64,000 nt of DNA from Methanoculleus taiwanensis. GTDB lineage: Archaea > Halobacteriota > Methanomicrobia > Methanomicrobiales > Methanoculleaceae. Shown here in pieces: positions 1 through 8,809 of this stretch (position 1 is the first letter of the stretch; each line of letters begins with the position of its first letter). The translations under genes and the position numbers were made by a program. The notes under the pieces are model-generated. The model saw only the letters and a list, made by a program, of their open reading frames with translations, did no database searches and was not told the DNA's origin. The stretch is from the NCBI RefSeq assembly GCF_004102725.1, contig NZ_LHQS01000001.1, positions 601,327-665,326 on the forward strand. Direction: 5' to 3'.

Positions 1-444
1 ATGGGTGTCGTCGCCCCCGAGTGGCAGCGGGTCGACCGCATGGTCGAGCAGGTACTGACGGAGATCGATACCGGGCGCATCGAGGTTGCGGTCTCCACCG
101 GGCCGCTTGAGATCTATGCAGATCCCCTCTTCCGGAAGGTCATCTACAACCTTTTCGACAACGCTCTCCGGCACGGCGGAGCTGTCACCCGGATCGGGAT
201 TTCGTTTTCCAGGACGGAAAACGGCGGTCGCCTCCGGGTTGAGGACGACGGGGCAGGGATACCTGCGGAGATGAAGGAGCGGATCTTCCAGCGCGGGGTC
301 GGCAGGAACACCGGGTACGGGCTGTTTCTGGTTCGGGAGATCCTGGATATCACCGGGATGACCATCCGGGAGACCGGGACGCCCGGAGAGGGGGCACGGT
401 TCGAGATAGCCGTTCCGGCCGCCGTCTGCCGGATGGCCCGGTGA
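1..444 (+). CDS. Histidine kinase, C-terminal ATPase part (5' truncated by window)
   Basis: The reading frame is open from the first base, so this is the 3' end of a longer sensor kinase gene. The visible 147 residues form a HATPase_c domain. The N box is at about residues 45-58 (YNLFDNALRHG), the G1 box is EDDGAGIP at about 81-88, and a G2-like GRNTGYGLFLVREIL lies near 100-114. The domain binds ATP and phosphorylates a histidine lying upstream of the window. The sensor part and any partner regulator are not visible. The first ATG is probably internal. Confidence 0.85.
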   Translation: MGVVAPEWQRVDRMVEQVLTEIDTGRIEVAVSTGPLEIYADPLFRKVIYNLFDNALRHGGAVTRIGISFSRTENGGRLRVEDDGAGIPAEMKERIFQRGVGRNTGYGLFLVREILDITGMTIRETGTPGEGARFEIAVPAAVCRMAR

Positions 445-458
445 GGGGCGCCCCGCCC

Positions 459-980
459 TCATTCAGCCCGTGTTTCGTCTTTGGGAGAAAACGGCCAGAA
501 CCTGACGACCAGCACCGCGACGGTGCTGCCGATGAAGACTTCGCCGAACCGGAGGGCTGCGTTGACGACCGGGCCTATCTCCGGGTTAAGGTCGGAGAAG
601 ATCATGATCGCTCCCACGGTTATCGCGGCGAGACGGGCGTGGTCGGGCACCTGGAATGCCTGGCAGATGAGGACGGTGATCCCTATCGAGAGCGCCATGC
701 CGACGGGGCTGAAGGGGAAGACCAGCAGGTATGCAGCACTCAGCACCGCCCCGACCAGCGAGCCGAAGACCCGGCGCCCGGCCGTCGACTCGGTCGCGTC
801 CATGGTCGCCTGCAGCACTACCATCCCCGATATCATCGCCCAGAGCCCGCCGATGGACGCATACGAGCCGTGGACGAGATTGGTGAAGGAGTAGGCGCCG
901 AGGTATGCGATCAGGGAGACGATGACGTACTGGACTGCGACGGTGAGCGTGCCTGCGGTGATGCGTCCCGGGAACCTCAT
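459..980 (-). CDS. FUSC/aromatic-acid-exporter-like membrane protein
   Basis: A 173-residue protein with about five hydrophobic segments. The C-terminal stretch reads like the FUSC/ArAE_1 family, with an RFGEVFIGSTVAVLV signature around residues 143-157 and an FPFSP loop. Family members are half-size efflux-type membrane proteins of poorly known substrate. The gene is convergent with the kinase remnant and divergent from the dockerin protein. An AT-rich TATA-like stretch lies about 30 bases upstream of the ATG, so the message may be leaderless. Assignment is by sequence flavour and the substrate cannot be inferred. Confidence 0.65.
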   Translation of the reverse strand: MRFPGRITAGTLTVAVQYVIVSLIAYLGAYSFTNLVHGSYASIGGLWAMISGMVVLQATMDATESTAGRRVFGSLVGAVLSAAYLLVFPFSPVGMALSIGITVLICQAFQVPDHARLAAITVGAIMIFSDLNPEIGPVVNAALRFGEVFIGSTVAVLVVRFWPFSPKDETRAE

Positions 981-1288
981 GCAATAGCAATCAGATTGCC
1001 CGGCCGGATAGTATCTTTTTCGAAGCGTTGCCAGGCAGCTCTGATGCTCGTTCCGTGAGATGATCGACGATACGGTATCGAAACCTCTTAACGATGCGCT
1101 TTCGCCTCAAATATTACGTAATCAGACTATTTTCAAGAAGGGTTGGTATACGGTCTTTGCAATAAAGAATTCTTTTAAATACCACTTAGCGAAAGTACCT
1201 CTTTGTTGTTTGTGTCGTACCCGGCGCCGCACCGGATCTCCGGGTTCCCCGGCGGGGGCGACTGTGGTGCCTGAAGGAGGATTTAGAG
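981..1288. promoter_or_regulatory. Divergent intergenic region with TATA box for the dockerin protein
   Basis: No gene seen in these 308 bases. A TTTAAATA box at 1174-1181 on the + strand would place a start site near 1203 and give an 85-base leader. A strong Shine-Dalgarno (AAGGAGG, 1274-1280) sits 8 bases before the ATG at 1289. The opposite-strand promoter of the FUSC-like gene is close to 1008-1018. Confidence 0.5.
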
Positions 1289-3160
1289 ATGAAGAACAGG
1301 GTTTTTGTGGCATGTATGCTGGCCTTCGCCGCCTGCATCGTCGGCGGAGCGGCGGCGGCAGCCCCCGGTATCGAGTGGTCGTACAAGTTCGGTGGGAGCG
1401 GGACTGACTACTGGCCGGATATTGCTGCGACCGCCGACGGCGGATCGATCTTCGCAGGGCAGTCGAACTCGCAGGACGGGAATATCACCGATCCGCTCGG
1501 TCTGTACGATATCGTCCTGCTGAAGCAGGACGCGGACGGTGCCGTCGAGTGGCAGAAGAATATCGGCGGAACCGGGAACGAAGCTTCCGGCCGGGTGCGC
1601 CAGACTTCCGACGGCGGTTTTATTCTTACGGGAACGACGAAGTCGAACGACAACGATGTGAGCGGACTGCACGGCACCTACTACGATATATGGGTGGCCA
1701 AATTCACCGAAAGCGGCAGCATCGAATGGCAGACGTGCCTCGGCGGGAGCCATACCGAGGATGGCATGGATGTCCGGCAGACGAGCGACGGCGGCTACAT
1801 CGTCGTCGGCAACACGTACTCGACCGACGGCGATGTGACCGACCGGATCGGCGGCACCGCCGATGCCTGGGTCGTGAAGCTGAACAGCACCGGCGGCATC
1901 GGGTGGACGAAGTGTGTCGGGCGGGACGGAGAAGGTGAGATGGCAAACGGTGTCGTGCAGATGAGCGGCGGGGACTATATCATTGCAGGAAGCTCGAACG
2001 TCGACAGCCAGTGGGACGGCCTCGTCGCCAGGCTGAACAGCACCGGCGGCATTGTCTGGGAGACCTACTTCGGCGGAACCGCCGACGACGGATTTATGGG
2101 CGGCCCGGACGACGCCGAACTTTCGGGTGTCACTCTGGACGACGACGGAAACGCCATCGTCGTCGGGACGATAACCCTCGAAGAGGAGGGTATATCCGAT
2201 CACAACGATGTCTACCTGGTCAAGGTGGACGGCGCGACGGGCGCGGTCGTCTGGGAGAAGACCTTCGGCGGGAGCAGGACGGAGTACGGCGTGAGTATCG
2301 ACCGCACATCCGACGGCGGCTATATCCTCGGGGCGACGACAGGTTCTGTCGACGGTGATGTGAGCGGTGTTCACGGCGACTACCCGCCCGCGGGTGATTA
2401 CTGGATCGTGAAACTCGACAGCAGTTTCACCATTGAGTGGCAGAAGTGCGTCGGCGGCACCGGCCCCGACTGCTACCCGGTGGTCGCCCAGACGACCGAC
2501 GGCGGGTTCGTCTGTGGTGGCTATACCTCGTCGACGGATGGCGACGTTCCGGCACTCTCCTATAACAGCAACTTCGACTTCTGGATCGTGAAGCTCGCCC
2601 CGGAGACGCCTGCAGGGCCGCCGGTTCCTGCCGCCCCGCCGGTCTGTCCAAGCCCTGCGGCCTCTCCCGACACCATCCCGACCGACACCGACGGCTCTGC
2701 CGGATGGGGCGAGAGCGCCGCCCTCTCGGTGAACGTCACCGGCGAGAGCACCATCACCTCGGTCACCGTCAACCTCTCGTCGATCGGCGGGTCGGCGTCC
2801 GCGGCGATGGCCGCGTCGGGTAGCGTCTGGTCGCTCTCGACGAACGCCACGACGGCTTCGCCGTTCTCGGGCGGTGCGTACCAGCCGGTTAACCTGACCG
2901 TGACGGCCACGGACGCCGGCGGACGGACGAACACGACCGTCATCGTCCTGACGGTGATCACCAACGGCGACGTGAACGAGGACGCCAGCGTCAACCTCCA
3001 CGATGCGTACTATCTCGCACGGTCCGTCCTCGGCGTGCCGGGTTACACGATGCACACAAACGTCGCGGATGTTTCGGGCGACGGCGCCGCCTCGCTCTTT
3101 GACGCCGTCTACCTCGCCCGGCACATCCTCGGGGTCACCGGGTACGGAACGCTCCACTAG
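1289..3160 (+). CDS. Secreted beta-propeller-like repeat protein with C-terminal dockerin-type module
   Basis: 623 residues beginning with a signal peptide (about 1-25, ending in AAAAA). Residues 30-440 hold about eight degenerate repeats of the form GGSGTDY...TADGGSIFAGQS...DGDV...WVVKL, as in large secreted methanogen and bacterial proteins. A Thr/Ser-rich Ig/PKD-like domain covers about 465-560. The last 65 residues are two dockerin-like calcium loops, each followed by an LARxxLG helix. An exposed or secreted location is expected, but a cohesin partner is not visible here. The start is chosen for the perfect SD and the signal peptide directly after it. Confidence 0.85.
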   Translation: MKNRVFVACMLAFAACIVGGAAAAAPGIEWSYKFGGSGTDYWPDIAATADGGSIFAGQSNSQDGNITDPLGLYDIVLLKQDADGAVEWQKNIGGTGNEASGRVRQTSDGGFILTGTTKSNDNDVSGLHGTYYDIWVAKFTESGSIEWQTCLGGSHTEDGMDVRQTSDGGYIVVGNTYSTDGDVTDRIGGTADAWVVKLNSTGGIGWTKCVGRDGEGEMANGVVQMSGGDYIIAGSSNVDSQWDGLVARLNSTGGIVWETYFGGTADDGFMGGPDDAELSGVTLDDDGNAIVVGTITLEEEGISDHNDVYLVKVDGATGAVVWEKTFGGSRTEYGVSIDRTSDGGYILGATTGSVDGDVSGVHGDYPPAGDYWIVKLDSSFTIEWQKCVGGTGPDCYPVVAQTTDGGFVCGGYTSSTDGDVPALSYNSNFDFWIVKLAPETPAGPPVPAAPPVCPSPAASPDTIPTDTDGSAGWGESAALSVNVTGESTITSVTVNLSSIGGSASAAMAASGSVWSLSTNATTASPFSGGAYQPVNLTVTATDAGGRTNTTVIVLTVITNGDVNEDASVNLHDAYYLARSVLGVPGYTMHTNVADVSGDGAASLFDAVYLARHILGVTGYGTLH

Positions 3161-3329
3161 GAACCGGATATACCCTTCTCTCTTTTTATCACTGCTGCGG
3201 CGGGAGTGCGTTCCCGGTAGAAGGCCGGTAATTGCAGATGCTCGTCGGTATGTGTTGCTCTGTCGGACCCGGGGATACAGGATCAAAGCGAGCGAGCGGC
3301 TTTGTGCGAAAATCCGAAAGAAGAAGGAA

Positions 3330-3402
3330 GGCCAGGGCCGAGATTCGAACCCGGGTCGAGGGATCCACAGTCCCTTAGGATAACCAACTACCCCACCCTG
3401 GC
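3330..3402 (-). tRNA. tRNA-His (GTG anticodon)
   Basis: On the minus strand the acceptor arms GCCAGGG and CCCTGGC pair perfectly, the anticodon loop is CTGTGGA (anticodon GTG), and the T arm contains GGGTTCGAATCTC. The discriminator base is C73, as expected for tRNA-His. The base encoded at position -1 is T, not G. An AT-rich TATA-like stretch lies about 15-20 bases upstream (3412-3421). Confidence 0.95.
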
Positions 3403-3566
3403 AAGATACCCTCTTTTATTTGTACAGGGATTTGATTAATCTATCTCTTCAGCTCTCTCCCGTACCTGCCCTCCCCGGCGTTGCGGGACGGGTGTGCCGC
3501 AGCGATGGACGGCGCAGAAGCTCCGCATTTCCTCCGGGCTTATCGCCGGTGCCCGGGTCAGCGGGT

Positions 3567-3576
3567 GAATTATTAA
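3567..3576 (+). promoter_or_regulatory. TATA box for aIF5B-eS6
   Basis: An AATTATTAAT stretch in otherwise GC-rich DNA. A start site about 25 bases downstream (near 3600) would leave a long, about 125-base, leader before the ATG at 3726. Confidence 0.5.
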
Positions 3577-3615
3577 TAGACCCCGTGTTCTATTACGTAC
3601 AAACGTATACAGTGC

Positions 3616-3698
3616 CGGGCGACACGGTGAGGGGATAGTCCAGTGGAGACTTCGGCGCTGACTCGGGAAACGGCGAAACCGCTCAAATTCCCTGCCCG
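3616..3698 (+). ncRNA. Candidate structured leader RNA upstream of aIF5B
   Basis: The leader can fold on itself. CGGGC at 3616-3620 pairs with GCCCG at 3694-3698, and AGGGGAT at 3630-3636 pairs with ATTCCCT at 3687-3693. Inside are two small hairpins: AGTC/GACT at 3637-3651, and CGG/CCG around a CGAAA loop at 3671-3681. It does not fold as a canonical tRNA and I do not recognise a riboswitch class. It may be a cis-acting leader or a small RNA. The fold was found by eye only. Confidence 0.35.
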
Positions 3699-3725
3699 AA
3701 ACTGTTCTTCTCCGATCACTACCGG

Positions 3726-5519
3726 ATGGTGAATATCATGACACAAACTTCCAAGATCAGAACCCCGATCGTCTGCGTACTCGGGCATGTCGATCACGGA
3801 AAGACCTCGCTGCTCGATAAAATACGCGGCTCTTCCGTGGTCGACACCGAAGCGGGTGCCATCACGCAGCATATCGGTGCGACGGTCGTTCCTATCGATG
3901 CGATCACGCAGATGGGCGGGGCTCTCTCCAAGCTGACGGTCAGCATCCCGGGCCTCCTCTTCATCGATACTCCGGGGCACCACGCTTTCACGACACTCCG
4001 GGCGCGCGGCGGGTCCCTCGCCGATCTCGCGGTTGTGGTGGTGGATGTCAACGAGGGGTTCAAGCCCCAGACGATCGAAGCGCTCCAGATCCTGCGCAAC
4101 TACAAAACACCGTTCGTCATCGCGGCGAACAAGGTCGACCGCATCCACGGCTGGCGTGTTCAGGAGAACGCACCCTTCGCCACGACGTTCGCCAAACAGA
4201 ACGAACGGGTGCAGGGGATCGTCGAGACGAAGCTCTATGAGCTCGTCGGGAAACTCTCGGATCTCGGATTCAACTCCGAGCGGTACGACCGGGTGCGCGA
4301 CTTTGCACGGAACATCGCGATCGTCCCGACGAGCGCTATCACCGGCGAAGGCATCCCCGACGTCCTGATGATGCTTATCGGGCTTGCCCAGCGCTACATG
4401 ACCGAGAACCTCGCGATGAGCGTTGAAGGGCCCGGTGCCGGGACGGTGCTCGAGGTGAAGGAGGAGCGCGGTCTCGGGACGACGCTCGACGTCATCCTCT
4501 ATGACGGAACACTCAGCGTCGGCGACGAGATCGTGGTTGCAGGCCATACCCAGACGATCACGACGAAGGTCCGGTCGCTCTTAAAGCCCCGCCCCATGAG
4601 CGAGATCCTTATCGAGGAGAAGTTCGAACGGGTCAAATCCGTCACCGCCGCCTCCGGTATCAAGGTCGCCGCCCCGAAGCTCGAAGGCGTCATCGCCGGC
4701 ACGCCCCTCCGCGTTATCCGGGGGGAGAATCGCGATGCGGTCGTCGAGCAGGTGATGAACGAGATCCAGGATATCCAGGTGACCCTTGCCGAGGAAGGTG
4801 TCGTCATCAAGGCCGATACCATCGGAGCGCTCGAAGCCCTCTCGAAAGAGCTCGATAGCCAGGGTATCGGGGTGATGAAAGCGGAGGTCGGGCCGGTCAC
4901 CCGGCACGACGTCATCGAGACGGGCACGATCAAAAACCCGCTCTACAGTGCGATTATCGCTTTCAATACCCCGACCCTCCCCGATGCAGTCGATGCCTTG
5001 ATGGAGACCTCCGCGTCCAACGTCAGCATCTTCGAAGGAGGGGTCATCTACAAACTCCTCGACGACTACGTAGAGTGGCGGGAAGAGAAGAAACGTGAAA
5101 TGGAGCGGCAGCAGTTCGAGAAACTCGTCATGCCGGCGAAGGTGCGCATTCTCCCGAACTGCGTCTTCCGCCAGAGCAACCCTGCCGTGGTGGGTGTCCG
5201 GATCCTCGGCGGCAAGCTGCAGACCGACGTAAACCTGGTGCTCACGAACGGCAAGAAAGTCGGGCACCTCAAGCAGATGCAGCTTCGGAGCGAGACGATC
5301 CACGAGGCCGATGCCGGCAAGGAGGTGGCGATCTCGATCGAAGGGCCGACCGTCGGCCGGCAGATCAACGTGGACGACGAGATGTACGTGGATATTCCGG
5401 AGCGGCACGTCAAGGTGATCGAGCGGGAGATGCTCGACCGGCTCAGCACGAGCATGCAGGAGATCCTCGAGGAGTATACGTCCATGAGGCGGCGTGAAGA
5501 TCCCTTCTGGGGGAAGTAG
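3726..5519 (+). CDS. infB: Translation initiation factor aIF5B (IF-2)
   Basis: 597 residues. The GTPase motifs are clear: GHVDHGKT (20-27), DTPGHHAF near 83-90, and NKVD near 137. The length matches archaeal aIF5B, which lacks the long N-terminal extension of eukaryotic eIF5B. The protein promotes ribosomal subunit joining and initiator tRNA placement. It is followed after 54 bases by eS6, a linkage common in archaea. An alternative start is the ATG four codons on (3738). The long leader is described separately. Confidence 0.97.
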   Translation: MVNIMTQTSKIRTPIVCVLGHVDHGKTSLLDKIRGSSVVDTEAGAITQHIGATVVPIDAITQMGGALSKLTVSIPGLLFIDTPGHHAFTTLRARGGSLADLAVVVVDVNEGFKPQTIEALQILRNYKTPFVIAANKVDRIHGWRVQENAPFATTFAKQNERVQGIVETKLYELVGKLSDLGFNSERYDRVRDFARNIAIVPTSAITGEGIPDVLMMLIGLAQRYMTENLAMSVEGPGAGTVLEVKEERGLGTTLDVILYDGTLSVGDEIVVAGHTQTITTKVRSLLKPRPMSEILIEEKFERVKSVTAASGIKVAAPKLEGVIAGTPLRVIRGENRDAVVEQVMNEIQDIQVTLAEEGVVIKADTIGALEALSKELDSQGIGVMKAEVGPVTRHDVIETGTIKNPLYSAIIAFNTPTLPDAVDALMETSASNVSIFEGGVIYKLLDDYVEWREEKKREMERQQFEKLVMPAKVRILPNCVFRQSNPAVVGVRILGGKLQTDVNLVLTNGKKVGHLKQMQLRSETIHEADAGKEVAISIEGPTVGRQINVDDEMYVDIPERHVKVIEREMLDRLSTSMQEILEEYTSMRRREDPFWGK

Positions 5520-5573
5520 TATTTAATATCTCAATATCCAACGTAATAGATACATTTGAAGGAGTGGCCAAAT

Positions 5574-5969
5574 ATGGTGGATTTTAAAGTAGTTCTCTCC
5601 GACCCGAAATCGGGTCGGTCATACAAAATCGACGCAGCCGGCGCTGTGGCGGGTGCATTCGTCGGGAAGCGTATCGGTGAAGCGATAGACGGCAACGCTC
5701 TCGGTCTTGCGGGCTACACCGTTGAGATCACCGGCGGGACGGACAAGACTGGTATTCCTGCGCGGCGGGACCTTCCCGGCTCGGGACGCAGGAGACTGCT
5801 TCTCTCGGAGAGCACCGGGTTTCATCCCACGTACGACGGCGAACGCCGCCGGAAATCCGTTCGCGGCGGCGAGATCAGCCAGGACTTTGTTCAGGTCAAC
5901 GCCATCGTGAAGACCTACGGCGAAAAATCGCTGCAGGACTACTTCGGACCGAAGGAAGCTGCAGAATAA
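5574..5969 (+). CDS. rps6e: 30S ribosomal protein eS6
   Basis: 131 residues, the archaeal length for eS6 without the phosphorylated eukaryotic tail. Diagnostic stretches are VVLSDPKSGRSYK near the N terminus, a GADKTGIPAR-like loop (here GGTDKTGIPARRD), and the basic RRLLLSESTGF region. The ATG at 5574 is preferred over an in-frame ATG at 5556 because GAAGGAG at 5558-5564 sits at good spacing and the family begins MVDFKVV. It lies directly downstream of aIF5B. Confidence 0.95.
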   Translation: MVDFKVVLSDPKSGRSYKIDAAGAVAGAFVGKRIGEAIDGNALGLAGYTVEITGGTDKTGIPARRDLPGSGRRRLLLSESTGFHPTYDGERRRKSVRGGEISQDFVQVNAIVKTYGEKSLQDYFGPKEAAE

Positions 5970-5970
5970 A

Positions 5971-6441
5971 TCAACTCCTGTTTTTCTTCGATACGCTCGC
6001 GATCAGGGCATCGAGTTTGTCCTCGAACGGGACGGCGTATCGCTTTGCGATCAGCACGACCGCCGCCTCCACGCTGAGGTTGCCGTCGAAGTGATCGGTG
6101 ATGATAGGGTTGAGCTCGGCCACGATCTGGTTCGGCGATCTGCCGGTTGCAGCTGCAATACGGCCGATGAGTTCCTCGTACGGGTTCTCCTGCTCGAATA
6201 TCTCTGAAGTGGGTTTGAACCCGAGCGGGACGGTCACTCCGGCGACGTCAAAGAGCGGTCTGATAAAGCCGCCGTCCACCTCGACAAGCCCGTCGGCCTG
6301 TGCGCGTTCCAGCAGCTGGTTCGCCTGCTCTTTGTTCATCCACTTCCGGTCGATGGCGATATAGAAGATGAACTCGCTCTTCTGCAGCCGGTCTTTGCGC
6401 ATATGCTTGAACGGCGCGGCGACGGCGATTGTCAGGTTCAC
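5971..6441 (-). CDS. DUF2240 family archaeal protein
   Basis: 156 residues from a GTG start. The family opening AVAAPFKH-x-RKDRLQKSEF is present, followed by a helix-rich region (DRKWMNKEQANQLLERA) that looks winged-helix-like. DUF2240 is an archaeal family of unknown function. The GTG overlaps the stop of the upstream gene by four bases (GTGA), so the two genes are translationally coupled; the overlap and the family start both argue against the longer frame to 6519. It is convergent with eS6, with one base between stop codons. Confidence 0.8.
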   Translation of the reverse strand: MNLTIAVAAPFKHMRKDRLQKSEFIFYIAIDRKWMNKEQANQLLERAQADGLVEVDGGFIRPLFDVAGVTVPLGFKPTSEIFEQENPYEELIGRIAAATGRSPNQIVAELNPIITDHFDGNLSVEAAVVLIAKRYAVPFEDKLDALIASVSKKNRS

Positions 6442-6860
6442 TCGCAGGCACCCTTGAGCAGCGTCCGAAGGTTCATTGCGTCCATGCCGCCGTGCTGTCC
6501 CTCTTTTGCTACGAAGCATTCGGTATAGGGCCCCTTATCCACGACTCTGAGCAGAAAGATATTTGCGGAGACGGGAAGACGCCGTTCCGGGGTAAGGAGC
6601 GTCTCCTGCAGGTCGACCCGGAAGTCGGCGGTTTCGGATACGGTCTCCTCGAGCGGCGGCAGGGTGTCCAGGGATACGAACTGCGTCCTGCCGTCCGATA
6701 TCTGGAAGAGTATTCTCCGCTTGAGGAGGCCGCCTTCCTGCCGCTCCGTCGTGTGGGTGTTGTGGAGCCGCTGGAGGCACCGCAGGAGGTCACGGAAGGG
6801 GCGATGCACTTCGAAGTCGAGATCGACGTTCTGGGGGAACCGGTGGTAGACTCTGCGCAT
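6438..6860 (-). CDS. Conserved archaeal protein of unknown function
   Basis: 140 residues, not recognised. It has alternating strand-like and charged stretches, with no signal peptide, membrane segment or metal motif. It overlaps the DUF2240 gene by four bases and is the first gene of that two-gene unit, so the two probably act together. An all-beta fold is possible from the strand-like patches (RILFQISDGRTQFVSL), but this is only a guess. Confidence 0.6.
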   Translation of the reverse strand: MRRVYHRFPQNVDLDFEVHRPFRDLLRCLQRLHNTHTTERQEGGLLKRRILFQISDGRTQFVSLDTLPPLEETVSETADFRVDLQETLLTPERRLPVSANIFLLRVVDKGPYTECFVAKEGQHGGMDAMNLRTLLKGACE

Positions 6861-6971
6861 TGGTACAGTTGAGGATCTGGGAACGTAAAAAGGATATGAT
6901 CTCCGGGAATGAATGCCGAAAGGTTTTCATCCTCTGCGGCAGGTATCCCTCTCGCGCGGGGGATGGTTACC

Positions 6972-8408
6972 ATGGAGCACTTGACGATCATGCAGATGAA
7001 CGACTCCCACGGCTACCTGGAGCTCCACCCGGAACTCTTCAGGGTGGGGAACCGGGCGGAGTACCGGATGGCGGGAGGATATGCACGGATAGGCACGCTT
7101 CTTGCGCAGGTTCGGGAGGAGCGGCGCGGGGAGGTGCTGGCGTTCGACTGCGGGGATACCATCCACGGGACGTACGGGGCTGTCACGACCCGGGGGGAGG
7201 CGCTCGTTCCGATTCTGAACGCTCTTGCCTTCGACGGCATGACCGCTCACTGGGAGTTTGCTTACGGCCCGGAGCGGTTCCGCGAACTCGCAGGAAGGCT
7301 TCGTTATCCGATGCTCGCCGTCAACTGCTACGACGATGCGACCGGCGACCTTGTCTTTCCGCCCTATACCGTCTGCGAGACGAACTCAATGCAGGTCGGC
7401 GTCATCGGCATCGCCGCGACGATCGTCGACAAGACGATGCCGGCATCGTTTTCAAAGGGCATCCACTTCACCCTCGGGAACGAGGAGCTCCCGGGCTACA
7501 TCACCCTGCTCCGCGAGGACGAGGGCGTCGATCTCATCGTGGTCGTCTCGCACCTCGGGTTTCCGCAGGAGATGCAGCTTGCGCGGGAGGTCGACGGGAT
7601 CGACGTGCTGCTCTCCGCCCACACCCATAACCGGCTCTACCGGCCGGCAGTCGTGAACGATACCATCGTCATCCAGTCGGGCTGCCACGGCTCGTTCCTC
7701 GGGAGGCTGGATCTTACGGTGGAGAACCGCCGCGTCACGCACTACGCTCACCGGCTCCTCACCGTCGATCAGGAGATCCGGCCGGATCCGGAGATTGAGG
7801 AGATGGTGAACCGAACGCTCGCCCCCTCCCGCGAGGAACTCGAACGGGTCGTGGGGACGACGGCGACCGCACTCCACCGGACTCTGGTGCTGGAGTCGAC
7901 GATGGACAACCTCCTCCTCCATGCACTGCTTGACGCCACCGGGGCGGAGATGGCCTTCTCGAACGGCTGGCGGTATGGGGCGCCGATCCCGCCCGGGCCG
8001 GTCACCGTCGACGACCTCTGGAACATCATCCCCACGAACCCGCCCGTCTCCACCGTCGAGATTACGGGGCGCGAACTCCTGGCGATGATGGAGGAGAACC
8101 TCGAGCATACCTTCTCCCGCGACCCTTACAATCAGATGGGGGGTTACGTCAAACGGTGCCTCGGGATAACTGTCTACTGCAAGCTTGAAAACCCGCCCGG
8201 CAATCGTATCCAGGAGTTCTTCGTGGGGGGCAGATCGCTTGAGCCCGGCCGGACGTACAGCGCTGCGTTCGTGACGTCGCAGGGCGTGCCCGGGCAGTAC
8301 GGCGAGCATCGCCGGCATCTCGATATGTCTGCAATCGAGGCGCTGGAGCGCTACCTGGCGAAGGGGACTGTCCGGGCGGAGCTTCGCGGGACGGTTACGG
8401 CGATCTGA
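6972..8408 (+). CDS. SoxB-like bifunctional metallophosphatase/5'-nucleotidase
   Basis: About 478 residues. It has the two-domain 5'-nucleotidase layout: an N-terminal calcineurin-like metallophosphatase (NDSHG, FDCGDTIHG, VVSHLGF, SAHTHN) and a C-terminal substrate domain from about residue 300. The usual GNHEFDYG motif is AHWEFAYG here, which recalls the HWEF form I associate with SoxB-type enzymes. No signal peptide is seen. The ATG at 6972 follows a G-run and directly begins the first strand; in-frame ATGs at 6909 and 6963 are alternatives. The DsrE-like gene follows closely. Confidence 0.8.
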   Translation: MEHLTIMQMNDSHGYLELHPELFRVGNRAEYRMAGGYARIGTLLAQVREERRGEVLAFDCGDTIHGTYGAVTTRGEALVPILNALAFDGMTAHWEFAYGPERFRELAGRLRYPMLAVNCYDDATGDLVFPPYTVCETNSMQVGVIGIAATIVDKTMPASFSKGIHFTLGNEELPGYITLLREDEGVDLIVVVSHLGFPQEMQLAREVDGIDVLLSAHTHNRLYRPAVVNDTIVIQSGCHGSFLGRLDLTVENRRVTHYAHRLLTVDQEIRPDPEIEEMVNRTLAPSREELERVVGTTATALHRTLVLESTMDNLLLHALLDATGAEMAFSNGWRYGAPIPPGPVTVDDLWNIIPTNPPVSTVEITGRELLAMMEENLEHTFSRDPYNQMGGYVKRCLGITVYCKLENPPGNRIQEFFVGGRSLEPGRTYSAAFVTSQGVPGQYGEHRRHLDMSAIEALERYLAKGTVRAELRGTVTAI

Positions 8409-8444
8409 TTGGACGATCTAACGGATACCGGGAGTTTTCGCAGC

Positions 8445-8753
8445 ATGACCAAAACGTATCGTGTGGTGCTCCACCTCGACGAGGGCTACCGGGCGACGAC
8501 GACGCTCGTCAATGTCAGGAACCTGCTCGAGGATCTCGGTGTCGATGCCGTAGAGGAGGTGAAGGTTGTCGTGTATGCCGACGGTGTGTACGCCCTGCGG
8601 ACCGGGGATCGGCATGAGGGGGCCGTGCGGTTCGCTCTCTGCAGGGGGGGTCTCGAGACGCACGGGCTTGTGCCCGACGATTTTCGAGGGGCGGGGTTCG
8701 AGCTCGTCTCGTCGGGTGTCGCCGAACTTGTACGGCTCCAGGCCGCAGGGTGA
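8445..8753 (+). CDS. DsrE-family small protein
   Basis: 102 residues with the DsrE/YchN pattern: YRVVLHLDEG strand, N-x-RNLLEDL helix, VVVYADGVYAL strand, then one Cys (C66) in ALCRGGLE and the typical ending VSSGVAELVRLQAAG. DsrE-like proteins carry sulfur on such a cysteine or act as small chaperones. The ATG at 8445 has GGGAG about 12 bases upstream; an in-frame TTG at 8409, directly after the preceding stop, is also possible. The spacing suggests co-transcription with the SoxB-like gene. Confidence 0.7.
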   Translation: MTKTYRVVLHLDEGYRATTTLVNVRNLLEDLGVDAVEEVKVVVYADGVYALRTGDRHEGAVRFALCRGGLETHGLVPDDFRGAGFELVSSGVAELVRLQAAG

Positions 8754-8809
8754 AAGACTGGAAGGTGCCCGGGCTTTTTCCGGGTTTGTTTCCAGAGTCG
8801 AAAAAAATA

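Noticed and set aside
1283-3286. 667-codon minus-strand frame opposite the dockerin protein
   Set aside because: It mirrors the coding strand of a clear secreted repeat protein in GC-rich DNA; its translation is low-complexity Asp/Arg/Val with no family.
3611-3700. A tRNA or known riboswitch in the aIF5B leader
   Set aside because: The length is tRNA-like, but there is no T-arm pairing or anticodon arm, and no riboswitch signature was recognised; kept only as a candidate structured leader.
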